Below, one piece after another: positions 1 through 8,767 of a stretch of 29,897 nucleotides of DNA. A program made the translations under genes and the position numbers. A model generated the notes under the pieces. It had not been told where the DNA came from and did no database searches. It worked only from the letters and a program-made list of their open reading frames with translations. Location: positions 1 to 29,897 of IMG/VR virus record IMGVR_UViG_3300042907_000045. One strand, written 5' to 3'. Each line of letters begins with the position of its first letter. Positions within the stretch are counted from its first letter, which is position 1. This stretch comes from a virus.

Positions 1-127
1 AGTATCTGCTGAGTATCCGATAAGATAGTAGTGATGTTAGCTCTATCCATCTGTATAATATCAAAGCAATACAGCTCTAAATTAAAGATAGTGACATTCT
101 CATAGGGAGTAACTCCTGTAGGTACTA
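1..127. repeat. Terminal repeat, left copy (assembly circularity)
   Basis: These 127 bases are identical to the last 127 bases of the window (29771-29897). An exact overlap of 127, a common maximum assembly k-mer, points to a circular contig rather than a biological terminal repeat. The unit genome is then 29,770 bp. The repeat lies inside one continuous reading frame that joins across the ends, which supports circularity. Confidence 0.95.
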
Positions 128-266
128 CATAGACTAGAGGATACTTCTCATCTTTAGTAGCAAAGTTTACCATTTGTTCCTTAAAGTCTGATCCTACCTT
201 TTTTACCTGTAGGTGATTGTCATAGAATGTAGTAATCTTATCTACGATGGATTGATAGCTTATCAT
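1..266 (-). CDS. Tail completion/terminator-like protein, N-terminal part (238 aa, split by the contig ends)
   Basis: The frame opens with ATG at 266 (MISYQSIVDK) and is still open at base 1. Because the window is circular, it continues at 29770 and stops at 29320, giving a 238-residue protein. Its ATG overlaps the tape-measure stop codon as ATGA, so this start is well supported, whereas an internal Met at position 50 (= 29820) is not the true start. The N-terminal part (YPLVYVVP at 42-49, then an FNLELYCFDII strand) resembles small tail-terminator or tail-completion proteins that cap the tube at the neck. The location between the tape measure and another tail-completion-like gene fits. The function is inferred from position and general look, not from a definite motif. 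Confidence 0.75.
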   Translation of the reverse strand, partial: MISYQSIVDKITTFYDNHLQVKKVGSDFKEQMVNFATKDEKYPLVYVVPTGVTPYENVTIFNLELYCFDIIQMDRANITTILSDTQQI

Positions 267-2314
267 AATACTGAATTATTTTGTATGTTATTAATATGAT
301 TCTGTGAGGATGTTATCTCAGTCTCAGATACTATAGCTGTTACTGTTATGTTATTTGTGCCACCTCCTGCATTCACTTGGCTACCTGTGTTAGCTTGCCC
401 AAATAGTTGAGGTGCAGCTGCTGGTGCTACTGCTGTAGTGGCTGCTCCTGCTCCTACATCAGGTGCATTAGGTGCTGATCCACCCCCTCCAAACTGAGTG
501 CTTGAAATAGTAGCAATACTTGCTGCAGTTGCTGCTACTGATGCACCTATCCTTATTGCTGTTGCTACTCCTAAAGTAAAGTCAGGTACACTAGTAATAG
601 CTAAAATAGATTGAGCTCCATTAATTACAGCCATTGCTAACTGCATTGCTTTTTGTTGTTTAAATTGTTGTCTCAATATCTTCTCTTCCTCTTTACTGCC
701 TTTCTTAACATTCTTTAGTTTCTCCTCCATACCTATAGATGCAAGAGAATTAATGCCATTAAGTGCAGCAGTTGCTGTATCTAGTCCATCTTTTATAGAA
801 GCTATTTCTTTCTGTCTTGATTCCTCAATAATTTTATCCTGCTTATCCTTTTCCTCTTTAAGTTTTGCAGTCTTTTTTTCTTGTGCATCTTTATCAATAT
901 CTAGAATCTCTTGAGCAAGCTCTTTCTCTAATCCTTTTACTATTTCAGCATTAGAACTAAACTGATTCATCTTAGCCTCTGCTGCTTGAGTAGCTTGTAA
1001 CTTTTTAAATTCAGTATCATTTAATAGTAATCTTTGACTCTCTAAAAATACTGCATCCTCATCAGCTATTCTCTTTAGATTATCTGCATCTGTAATAGCC
1101 TTAGCTGCATCTGCATACTTTTTATTAATAGCTGCCTCTTGTATCTTCTGACCATCTATTAATGCAGTAGTATCATTCTTATATTTAACAGCTTCATCTA
1201 TTTTTTTCTTATAGGCAGCAGCCAAATCATCTAACTCAATTTGTTGAGCAGTCTTTTTAGAATCAGATACTACCTTAGCAGCTGCAGCAATATCAGCCTC
1301 TGAGGCTTTATCTGCTGCTATTCTTTTATCTCTTGCTGCCTTAGCTTTATCACTAGCCTCTTTCTCTTTTTTATCAGCATCTTCAGACTCTTTTTTATCA
1401 GCAGTATTTTTCGCTACAATTTTATCACTATAGCCTTGCTTTATTATTTCATTTTCTTTAGCTACTTGCTTTTTTAAATCTTCTATTTTTTCTTTATCAG
1501 CTTTATCTCCTAATTTCTTCTGAGCATCTAGTGCATCCTTAGCAGATTGTTTTCTATTGTTAGCCTCTTTTATTTGTACATTGCTACGTTCTTCCTCTAG
1601 CTTAGTAGTATCTTTACCTGCTGCCTTAAGTTCAGCAATCTCTCTACCTAAATCTGCTGTAACTCTAGCAGTTTTTTCCTCAGATGATTTCTTTATTTTT
1701 TCATTAGCTTCTAGAGTCTTAGCTGCATTATCTTCTGCTTCAAATGTTGTAAGATGTAACCAATCTGTAAGCTCTTTAAATCCTGCAATCAGCATATTGA
1801 TAGGCATCATCATTGCTTTGATTACATCATCTAATTTACCAAATGATTTAAGTACTAAAGCTACTACAGCTATGATGGCTACTACTGCAGCTACTATTAA
1901 AAATATAGGATTTACTAAAATAGTCATTCCTAACTTTATAAATGCACCTCCTAAATTTTTTAATGTAGTTATGAATCCTGTAAATTGTTTAGTAAGGTCT
2001 CCAGGAGTTAATGATCCTAAAGATTGCTTTAAGTTAGCACTTTGTTTAGCAGCTGCTGAGAAATCCATGTCCGTTATGGCTTGACTCATTCCCTCAAAAG
2101 ATGCCTTTGCTTGATCTAAATTACTCCCTTTTTTAAAATCATTGATTGCACTATTAACTTTATTTATTTGCTTTTGCACTTCCCCTGCCTTATCAGCTAG
2201 TGCAGCAAATGCTTCAGGATTGACAGCATCTGCCATTTGATTTTTTAAATCTTTTAGCTCAGCCTTTAAAGCTGCTATTCCTGATAATTTAAGTGGTATT
2301 ACTACTTCATTCAT
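263..2314 (-). CDS. Tail tape measure protein
   Basis: This 683-residue protein sets tail length and threads the tail tube. It begins with an alpha-helical stretch (AALKAELKDLKNQM). A long hydrophobic segment at about 129-156 could insert in the host membrane. Then comes a very long charged coiled coil rich in Lys, Glu and Ala (about 200-560), a second hydrophobic Ala/Ile-rich part at about 555-605, and a low-complexity Gly/Ala/Asn C-terminus. Using the usual relation of about 0.15 nm per residue, the tail would be near 100 nm. The start at 2314 overlaps the end of the preceding gene by 8 nt, and the stop overlaps the next start as ATGA. The gene has almost no CpG on either strand. Confidence 0.9.
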   Translation of the reverse strand: MNEVVIPLKLSGIAALKAELKDLKNQMADAVNPEAFAALADKAGEVQKQINKVNSAINDFKKGSNLDQAKASFEGMSQAITDMDFSAAAKQSANLKQSLGSLTPGDLTKQFTGFITTLKNLGGAFIKLGMTILVNPIFLIVAAVVAIIAVVALVLKSFGKLDDVIKAMMMPINMLIAGFKELTDWLHLTTFEAEDNAAKTLEANEKIKKSSEEKTARVTADLGREIAELKAAGKDTTKLEEERSNVQIKEANNRKQSAKDALDAQKKLGDKADKEKIEDLKKQVAKENEIIKQGYSDKIVAKNTADKKESEDADKKEKEASDKAKAARDKRIAADKASEADIAAAAKVVSDSKKTAQQIELDDLAAAYKKKIDEAVKYKNDTTALIDGQKIQEAAINKKYADAAKAITDADNLKRIADEDAVFLESQRLLLNDTEFKKLQATQAAEAKMNQFSSNAEIVKGLEKELAQEILDIDKDAQEKKTAKLKEEKDKQDKIIEESRQKEIASIKDGLDTATAALNGINSLASIGMEEKLKNVKKGSKEEEKILRQQFKQQKAMQLAMAVINGAQSILAITSVPDFTLGVATAIRIGASVAATAASIATISSTQFGGGGSAPNAPDVGAGAATTAVAPAAAPQLFGQANTGSQVNAGGGTNNITVTAIVSETEITSSQNHINNIQNNSVL

Positions 2315-2873
2315 ATACTCTGATTTCTAGGGTGTTGTTAAGTAAGTGTGTATCGTGAAAAGCTGCAGTAGGGCTGTGCAGGTTGGTAGTCTCTATCTTA
2401 ATAGTATCAATAGTTTTTCTATATACTAATGCAATACTATTAGTAGCTACTTGACTAAGTGTAGTATAAGTTTTATCTAAAGTAAAAGCTCCTGCAAATG
2501 TACCCTCATATACTCCTGTGCTTATTCTAGTCCAAACTATAGGACCTATAGTATTCTCTAGCTCTATGACTGTAGGTGCTGCAGTAGTACTCTGACTAAT
2601 CAAAGCTATGTACTTAGTGTAGGTAGGTAGGATATCACTAACAGCTCTACCATTTAATGTCTGAGTGATGGTCATATTAGTAGTAGCTATGCCATCAGTC
2701 TCTAGGCTTAGACCATTTCCTACTATTAAAGCATTAAGTCTATCTCCTATCACATTACCTGAGCCTAATATAATAGAGTTATGATTGTCAGTAGTTACAT
2801 TGGTCTTAGTATTATACCCTTGCATTATACTTACAATCTGTTCACCATTACCTGGTCCTTTATTTCTTGCCAT
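2307..2873 (-). CDS. Phage tail-tip structural protein, hypothetical (188 aa)
   Basis: This 188-residue protein is encoded between the large tail-tip gene and the tape measure, with a 2-nt gap upstream and an 8-nt overlap downstream. There is no signal peptide. Residues about 30-60 (NSIILGSGNVIGD, then NALIVGNG) have the Asn/Gly-rich strand-turn pattern of beta-helical or YadA-head-like adhesin stacks. The rest looks like beta structure with short hydrophobic strands (IVWTRISTGVYEGTF). The position suggests a tail-tip or distal tail component, perhaps a small receptor-contact protein. No named family is recognised and the function is inferred from context alone. Confidence 0.7.
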   Translation of the reverse strand: MARNKGPGNGEQIVSIMQGYNTKTNVTTDNHNSIILGSGNVIGDRLNALIVGNGLSLETDGIATTNMTITQTLNGRAVSDILPTYTKYIALISQSTTAAPTVIELENTIGPIVWTRISTGVYEGTFAGAFTLDKTYTTLSQVATNSIALVYRKTIDTIKIETTNLHSPTAAFHDTHLLNNTLEIRVYE

Positions 2874-2875
2874 CT

Positions 2876-5113
2876 CTATCCAAAGTTAGGTAAATCTATT
2901 TCAGTCTCTAAGCTAATCAATTCTACTTTAGTAGGCACTAAGTCATTAGCATTATAATCAATAATCTTATTAATACTCCACCATGAATTGTCAATCCTTA
3001 TCTTATCATTCAGCTCCATTAATTGGATGTCTACCTCATTAAGTAGAAAGTATGCAGTCAATAGCTTACCGCCATTTATTTGTGCTACTGTTCTCCTCCA
3101 ATAAGTATTGTAAAGATTGTTATTAGTGTTCTGATTTACTTGATAGTAATAGTATTGTGCAGGGGCAAAGTTAATATCTGAGAGAGGATTAAATGGATTT
3201 CCTCTAAAATGTGAGATGTAGGGATAAGCTCCACCTGTAGATGTTTGTGTATCATACCCTGAATTAATTATAACCTCCTGAGCAGTCACCTGTCCATTAT
3301 CATATAAGATTCTTATATTAGTCTTAGGTGCTGCACCATTTAGTAATGGTAGGAATGCACCGAATATTGTAGGCTGTACAGGTGTAGGTGAAAAGATAAG
3401 CTCTTTGACATCTATACCTTTCACATACTCATTATCAAAGGTTACCTCCACTTGTCCATATATCTCATTAGTAACACCTGTATAGACTGTATTAGGTGAG
3501 TCAGTATCTGCCTTGTATGTTAGTCTTAGCTTCTTATTGTTAAGCTCAGGGATAAAAATCATAGATTGCTCTTTGTCTTTCATCAGCTTATTCGTCCAAT
3601 CTACAGCCTTACCTGAATCATAGTACTCATCTCTACTGATTAGGATTAGATTATTCTGATTATCAACATCAGCAGTAGCATAAATATTATACATCATAAA
3701 GATGCTCTTGATGAAATCTGACTGCTTAATTTTTTCAGGGATAAAGGTATTCATGGTAGTGATACCACTGTTCAATGGGATGTTATCAGATGGGCGGATG
3801 GTTACATCAAAATTAGTAATATTTAAATATATATTAGGAGTCTGAGGAGTAGTAGTAGTGCCTGGCTGCCAATAAACAAAAGTATTATATACATCACCTG
3901 TTATTGAGAAAGTATTAACTACATCTACTCCTATCTGCATTATTTGTATATCTCCTACATCTATACCTCCTCCTCCTATACCATCAGTAGTAGCATTGAA
4001 AGTAAATATGTTATTGAATGTACCTAATGATACTACTGTAGGAGTAGCAAAATAATTAACATCATCATCATAAATTAAATCAGGTAAGTAACATTTTACA
4101 TTAGGAGTATTACCTACTTTAACTAATAAAAAAACTCTATAGGCAGCAGTGCCATCAGGATATAGTCTTACTGATGTATTGAATTTTAAAGACAGTTCAC
4201 CTGCCATTGATACCTCATATATGTAAGATTCACCTGAGTTATTACCTACCCATTGAGGAGTAGTGTATTGACCATTGGTAGTATTAAATAAATTTTGTTG
4301 ATCTATTGTTTCAGTCCATCCTGTAGTTAAATTTCTAGCCTCCATAGGATACTGATTTATAGAGGTCCAATTTGCTGTACCAAGTATATCCTGAGTCTTT
4401 GTTTCACTAAACGCTGCTTTCTCTGCCACTACTTTATAATCATTCCAATCCACTATATTCTGATCACCATTGTATGGTATCAGTAGCTTATCAAAGTTCG
4501 CAGCTGCTAATCCATCCCAAGTATAACTATATCCTGCTGTAGCAAAGATTCTATCAAAGTAAGTTTTAGCATAGATAGCAGGCTTGAACCAATTAAACTG
4601 ATACTGATTGTCTATGTTGTATGGCATTACATATTTGTAGCCATCTGTTACTGAATAGTCAAAAGTACTAATCACTACATCAGCATCTACGAAGTGATCT
4701 AAGTCTGAGAAATCTATATCATTGAGATACTTATTAGAGATGTCAGTAAAGAATGTACCTCTATCCTCTTTAATCAATACCTCATACTCCACCATCTGCT
4801 CATAGGCTGATGTGAGCTGTGACTTCTTAATGTTAATGAGCTGAAGAGTTGCGTTAGTCATAACAGGGATACCATCCTGAATAACATCACAGCTAGTGAG
4901 CTGATTAATATTAAAAGTGCCAGCTTGAATGTTTACATCATAGTAGTGATTCAGTAGGTTATTGTTGTTACTATTGCCTACTAAAGTAATGGTCTTACTA
5001 AAGTTGCCTGTTCTCTTAGATATATCTCTGATATCTCCTATGCTAAAGTTAAGAGGGAATGATGTACCCTCTTTGACATCTAGGTAGCCTGTGCTAAGTT
5101 GTATCCTAACCAT
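2876..5113 (-). CDS. Large tail-tip/baseplate protein (745 aa), Bacteroidetes-phage type
   Basis: The 745-residue protein begins with a block (FPLNFSIGDIRDISKRTGNF, then SKTITLVG) of a kind seen at the N-terminus of large tail proteins in Bacteroidetes phages and prophages. After it come long stretches of beta-rich, Asn/Thr/Tyr-rich sequence and no transmembrane segment. It sits two genes upstream of the tape measure in transcription order, where distal-tail or tail-associated (Tal-like) proteins are expected. Its start overlaps the preceding gene by 8 nt. It is likely to form part of the tail tip that holds the fibres. No catalytic motif is visible, so it is not called a tail lysin. Confidence 0.75.
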   Translation of the reverse strand: MVRIQLSTGYLDVKEGTSFPLNFSIGDIRDISKRTGNFSKTITLVGNSNNNNLLNHYYDVNIQAGTFNINQLTSCDVIQDGIPVMTNATLQLINIKKSQLTSAYEQMVEYEVLIKEDRGTFFTDISNKYLNDIDFSDLDHFVDADVVISTFDYSVTDGYKYVMPYNIDNQYQFNWFKPAIYAKTYFDRIFATAGYSYTWDGLAAANFDKLLIPYNGDQNIVDWNDYKVVAEKAAFSETKTQDILGTANWTSINQYPMEARNLTTGWTETIDQQNLFNTTNGQYTTPQWVGNNSGESYIYEVSMAGELSLKFNTSVRLYPDGTAAYRVFLLVKVGNTPNVKCYLPDLIYDDDVNYFATPTVVSLGTFNNIFTFNATTDGIGGGGIDVGDIQIMQIGVDVVNTFSITGDVYNTFVYWQPGTTTTPQTPNIYLNITNFDVTIRPSDNIPLNSGITTMNTFIPEKIKQSDFIKSIFMMYNIYATADVDNQNNLILISRDEYYDSGKAVDWTNKLMKDKEQSMIFIPELNNKKLRLTYKADTDSPNTVYTGVTNEIYGQVEVTFDNEYVKGIDVKELIFSPTPVQPTIFGAFLPLLNGAAPKTNIRILYDNGQVTAQEVIINSGYDTQTSTGGAYPYISHFRGNPFNPLSDINFAPAQYYYYQVNQNTNNNLYNTYWRRTVAQINGGKLLTAYFLLNEVDIQLMELNDKIRIDNSWWSINKIIDYNANDLVPTKVELISLETEIDLPNFG

Positions 5114-6506
5114 TGATAGGAGTATTAAGTGCTAGCTTAATAGTTACTGATTGCTTAATTAGATTCTTGTTTCGCTGTCTAAAGTTCTCAAAAGATGTAG
5201 CATCTATAGTGCAAGCTCTTGTTTCTGTACCATTATAGTAGAACACTTGAGGGGATGTCAGTAGCTCTTGGAATCTATTAGCATCGTATTGGTCCATCCA
5301 ATTAGTATTCAATTCTAAGGTATTAGATACATTAGTATTTAGTGTTCTGTTACCTATAGCATAATTATCATACACCCATTCGCTATCTACTACCTGACCA
5401 TCTACGTGCTGATTATACATCTCTCTAGTTATCTGACCTTTCTCATAAGTCTTTAGTTGGAATGCAAAGGATTGCCATGATCCCATTCTATCTAGGTAGT
5501 ATAATAAATCATCATTGATAGTACATCTATTATCATACTTAAAGTAGTAGTTAATTACAGAATTATCTCCTTTTATTTCTACACGAAAATTCTGAGTAAT
5601 AGGAGTTTGATATGGTACATTTGTAGTTACAAAGAAATTATATAATCCATCAGTAGTACCTGGTGCTACAGTAGATGATGTTAATTGATTATCATCCCAA
5701 TCATAATAAGTAACGTAATAAGTCTCTACAGCATATGTCCTAACCATTAAAATATATAATTGACCTGTAACAATAGATGCTGCACTAGCTTGAGTATTAC
5801 TAACCAATGATGTCAAAGCATTACTAGGATTTTGTGTGGTATAATAGTCAATGTAAGGGAATGAGCCTTGAGCATAGATACCTAAACTGTAAGCTCCATT
5901 AAATACCTCTAACTGTGATAGAGCCAAATCATCTATTAGCTGATACTTTCTTAAATCTGCATAGGTAACAGTGCCATTGATAGTGGCATCAGTGACAGTA
6001 TCCCATCTAGCATTGATAACAAAGAGGTTAGTACTAGCAAAGATAACAGTATGCAATCCCTCTACTGTAGGATTAGCAGCAATACCTCCATATGCCTGAG
6101 TAATACTAATCTGATCACCTAGCACAAATCCATGAGCATTGTAATGTATCACTATATCTCCTCCTGTACTTTGTGAAAGTGAATTAATATATACAATATT
6201 AGCAGTATATTCAAAGCCAAATTTTATATCATATTGATACCATGATTCATTTACAATACCTAATCCAAACTTCCATGTCACCAATGACTGCATCAGCCTA
6301 GAGATATCCTGCTCACCATACCCTGTACCGAATACAGGTAGAGTCTTATACTGAGCTATCGGAGTAGCATTAGTTACAGGATAGACCGTAAAGATGTATC
6401 TGAAGCCAGGCTCATTCTTATAAGCATTATCTATGATATACTTAATAGGATTATAAGCAGGCATCATTACAGATGGCTGTGCTATGATTTTAGTAGCTCC
6501 TGGCAT
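5106..6506 (-). CDS. Phage tail structural protein (466 aa)
   Basis: This protein of 466 residues is rich in Tyr, Asn, Thr and Ile, with the features of an extracellular beta-sheet structural protein and no signal peptide or membrane helix. Its stop codon region overlaps the 745-aa tail-tip gene by 8 nt. Its ATG directly follows the TAG of a small upstream gene (TAGATG), so translation is probably coupled. Position between the fibre and the large tail-tip protein suggests a tail-tip or fibre-base component. A central GDIVIHYNAHGFVLGDQIS segment (about residues 115-135) looks like a strand-turn module found in phage tail proteins. The family is not named; the structural role is inferred from the module. 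Confidence 0.7.
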   Translation of the reverse strand: MPGATKIIAQPSVMMPAYNPIKYIIDNAYKNEPGFRYIFTVYPVTNATPIAQYKTLPVFGTGYGEQDISRLMQSLVTWKFGLGIVNESWYQYDIKFGFEYTANIVYINSLSQSTGGDIVIHYNAHGFVLGDQISITQAYGGIAANPTVEGLHTVIFASTNLFVINARWDTVTDATINGTVTYADLRKYQLIDDLALSQLEVFNGAYSLGIYAQGSFPYIDYYTTQNPSNALTSLVSNTQASAASIVTGQLYILMVRTYAVETYYVTYYDWDDNQLTSSTVAPGTTDGLYNFFVTTNVPYQTPITQNFRVEIKGDNSVINYYFKYDNRCTINDDLLYYLDRMGSWQSFAFQLKTYEKGQITREMYNQHVDGQVVDSEWVYDNYAIGNRTLNTNVSNTLELNTNWMDQYDANRFQELLTSPQVFYYNGTETRACTIDATSFENFRQRNKNLIKQSVTIKLALNTPING

Positions 6507-6662
6507 CTATTCTCCTTTAAGTGCTTTCAACTCTTCGTACATAGCAAGTAGCTGTGCTTCTTTTTCTTGTATTAGTTCTTCTTGAGTAGAATCTTCTACT
6601 TCAATGAACTCAACTCTTACAAGTCCGTTCTCATCATAAATTTCGTTTCTTAATTGTGCCAT
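6507..6662 (-). CDS. Small acidic coiled-coil protein in the tail module (51 aa)
   Basis: This short gene starts with ATG at 6662 (MAQLRNEIYDENGLVRVEFI) and ends at TAG 6507-6509, immediately before the ATG of the 466-aa tail gene. The C-terminal half (EELIQEKEAQLLAMYEELKA) is a strongly charged helix that could dimerise. The tight packing, with 7 nt to the fibre stop on one side and direct abutment on the other, and the clean amphipathic pattern support it as a real gene. Small proteins of this shape occur beside fibres in Bacteroidetes phages. It may be a fibre-assembly helper, but the function is unknown. Confidence 0.75.
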   Translation of the reverse strand: MAQLRNEIYDENGLVRVEFIEVEDSTQEELIQEKEAQLLAMYEELKALKGE

Positions 6663-6669
6663 AATTTTA

Positions 6670-8382
6670 TTATTTTTTCATTGATATTTGAATTGAACTA
6701 TTAAAAACAAAAGCATTTGGATTTGTTACACTTGGCGCCCCACTTGCGTATGTAAGTCCAGTTTGAGACCAAGAAGTATGTTGAGTACCCGAAGTACTAC
6801 AAGATAATGGTATACAAGATGCGCCATTTAATCCTGTAAATGAAATATTATTAACATTTGTTTGAATACCTAACCAATAAATTGTTCCTTGTGTAAAAAC
6901 AAAAGAAGATATAACACTTTTTACACCTGTTGTTGAACAAATTAAATCAGTACTACTGTATAATAAATTAGTAGGTTGATTATTACTTGAAGAATAAACA
7001 CAAATCCTTGCTAATCCTGTTGCTTGTGCAGTTATTACATTAATAGCGAACTCTACACAAGTAAAAGTTGTGTTTGGTATATAAGGAACGTATTGCATAC
7101 TAGCACTTGAAAGAGTATGACCTGTAGCAGTACTAGCAGTTAGTGCGTTTGATGTATGTACACTAAATAAACCACTATAAACCGCTGATTGTAAACCTGT
7201 ACTACTACCTCCTCCACCTGAAGCAGCAATAGTCTGATTAGGGAAAGTCCCTGTAATAGTTACATTAGTTCCTGCTACCAAACTTGGAGTTGCTGTGCCT
7301 GTACCTCCATTCGCTACTGCTACAATTCCTGTAACGTTAGCTGCTGTGCCTGTTGTATTCTGATTAAGAGTAGGTACATCTCCTGCAGTTATATTAGCTC
7401 CTACGGTTACTCTACCCTTAGCATCTGTAGTGACCTTTGTATAAGTTCCTGCAATTCCTATTGATGCTAATGTAGCTGTACCTAGAACATTCGCAGAGCC
7501 ATCAAATGGAGGGGATGTATATAGTACATCACCATTAGTGGATATTGTTCTAGCTGTTGCTAATGTAGCAGTAGAGCCTGCAGTTCCTGTAGTGTTTTGA
7601 TTGAGTATAGGGAAATCAGCAGCTACAGCTATACTAGGTACACCTGTGCCTGTTGTGTTCTTTAATATCCCTGTATTAAGATTAGATAATATAGTGTTAT
7701 TGATACCTTTAACAGTCAAAGCAAAATTACCCTCAGCATCTCCTGTATGAGTTGCATTACTTACTAAGCCACTATATTGGCTATTCGTAGCATTGTCACC
7801 TGTATTAGTACCTGATAGATTCGCTACAGCTCCATTAGCTAGCATTGCATTAGAGATAGCTCCATTAGCAATAGCTGTTGCATTGCCTATACTTGTGACA
7901 GGACCTGTAAGATTTGCATTAGTTGTAACCGTTGCAGCATTGCCTGTAGTACTTTGATTCAAAGTAGGGACATCGGATGCTACCATAGCTCTGAATGTTG
8001 GTACTCCTGCCGTACCATTAGGTGCTGCAAGAATATGATTAGCAGTCTTTGAGGCATAAGGATTCTGAGTATCTCCATAACCTGAAGCAAGGCTGATATC
8101 AGGAGTACTAGTTCCTGTAGCTACTACAGGTGCTGTTGCTGTCAGTGATGCAACACCTGGAGTCACTACTAAGTTGCCACTGCCTAAAACAGAGCTACCA
8201 TTAATGGTCTTAATGTTTGTACCACTGACTAAGGTGTCCTGCTTTGAAGCTAGGATATTTGCACCTGTAACTGACTTTGTAACATAGCCACCTGCACCGT
8301 TACTCTCACTAATTTCTACTAAGTCAGTAGCCGCTATAGGTGTACCTTTTGCTGTTAACTGACTAATCTTTTTATCTGCCAT
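6670..8382 (-). CDS. Tail fibre protein
   Basis: This 570-residue fibre is expected to make the host contact. The N-terminus (MADKKISQLT...IAATDLVEI) is the usual tail-attachment opening of Bacteroidetes phage fibres. Residues about 48-71 (KQDTLVSGTNIKTINGSSVL) are a widespread fibre motif. Three copies of a P(T/I)LNQ(S/N)TTG(N/T)A module lie at about 139, 258 and 337, and VANGGTGTAT lies near 356, all typical of trimeric beta-structured shafts. After a Gly/Ser linker near 390, a different C-terminal domain of about 170 residues, with several Cys, probably binds the receptor. Small genes of 116 and 51 aa flank it. Confidence 0.85.
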   Translation of the reverse strand: MADKKISQLTAKGTPIAATDLVEISESNGAGGYVTKSVTGANILASKQDTLVSGTNIKTINGSSVLGSGNLVVTPGVASLTATAPVVATGTSTPDISLASGYGDTQNPYASKTANHILAAPNGTAGVPTFRAMVASDVPTLNQSTTGNAATVTTNANLTGPVTSIGNATAIANGAISNAMLANGAVANLSGTNTGDNATNSQYSGLVSNATHTGDAEGNFALTVKGINNTILSNLNTGILKNTTGTGVPSIAVAADFPILNQNTTGTAGSTATLATARTISTNGDVLYTSPPFDGSANVLGTATLASIGIAGTYTKVTTDAKGRVTVGANITAGDVPTLNQNTTGTAANVTGIVAVANGGTGTATPSLVAGTNVTITGTFPNQTIAASGGGGSSTGLQSAVYSGLFSVHTSNALTASTATGHTLSSASMQYVPYIPNTTFTCVEFAINVITAQATGLARICVYSSSNNQPTNLLYSSTDLICSTTGVKSVISSFVFTQGTIYWLGIQTNVNNISFTGLNGASCIPLSCSTSGTQHTSWSQTGLTYASGAPSVTNPNAFVFNSSIQISMKK

Positions 8383-8385
8383 AAT

Positions 8386-8736
8386 TTATTGTATTACTCT
8401 GTTTTCTAAGTCTTCTGTTATTCTTTGATCACTAATCTCAGTTACTCTGTTGTCAGTTGCTGGAGGACCTCCCCCTGCAACCAATAGCCATGCCTCTAGC
8501 CAATTAGCATTGATTGTGACTGTACCTCCTAACTCTAAGACTATATTCATAAGGTAATCATCTGATGTACCAGGATCTCCACCTACTACAGATAGTATCT
8601 CTCCTATTAAATCTTTAGAGTTAGATACATCTATACCATAATGATTAGCTATAGCAAATATGTAAGATTCATTCAATGGGGGATAAGTCCCTACTGAATA
8701 TGCTGTAGCAATGTCTCTAAGTATATCATTACTCAT
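8386..8736 (-). CDS. First gene of the tail unit, hypothetical (116 aa)
   Basis: An acidic 116-residue protein (MSNDILRDIATAYSVG) without signal peptide or membrane helix. It has a Gly/Pro-rich middle (VVGGDPGTSDDY) and a second hydrophobic part (NWLEAWLLVAGGGPPATDN) followed by a charged tail. It stops 3 nt before the fibre start. It is the first gene behind a copy of the late-promoter motif, which ends at its ATG. Given its position, it may be a minor virion or fibre-associated protein, but no family is recognised. Confidence 0.7.
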   Translation of the reverse strand: MSNDILRDIATAYSVGTYPPLNESYIFAIANHYGIDVSNSKDLIGEILSVVGGDPGTSDDYLMNIVLELGGTVTINANWLEAWLLVAGGGPPATDNRVTEISDQRITEDLENRVIQ

Positions 8737-8767
8737 AACTATATTACATTAAGATAGCTTTTTGTTT
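8737..8767 (-). promoter_or_regulatory. Late promoter motif copy 1 (tail unit)
   Basis: Reading the minus strand, AAAC is followed by 15 nt, then TGTAAT, ATAGTT and the ATG at 8736. The same bipartite arrangement occurs at 25051, 27627 and 29299, always directly before the first gene of a late unit. The -10-like box lies 6 nt before the ATG, so a transcript starting at the usual distance would have almost no leader. The promoter role is inferred from recurrence and position. Confidence 0.65.

Noticed and set aside
1-127. A true direct terminal repeat or attachment site
   Set aside because: The length equals a usual assembly k-mer, and the repeat is inside one continuous coding frame. No integrase gene was found.
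1557-2084. A 175-codon plus-strand frame opposite the tape-measure gene
   Set aside because: It is antisense to a well-supported gene, hydrophobic because of the reversed Lys/Ala-rich code, and has no promoter. The same holds for the plus-strand frames near 10.7, 11.35, 12.4, 12.7, 13.96, 16.4, 16.6, 20.66, 21.6, 22.46 and 22.83 kb.
2876-5113. Tail-associated lysin activity in the large tail-tip protein
   Set aside because: No lysozyme, M23 or NlpC/P60 motif could be seen.
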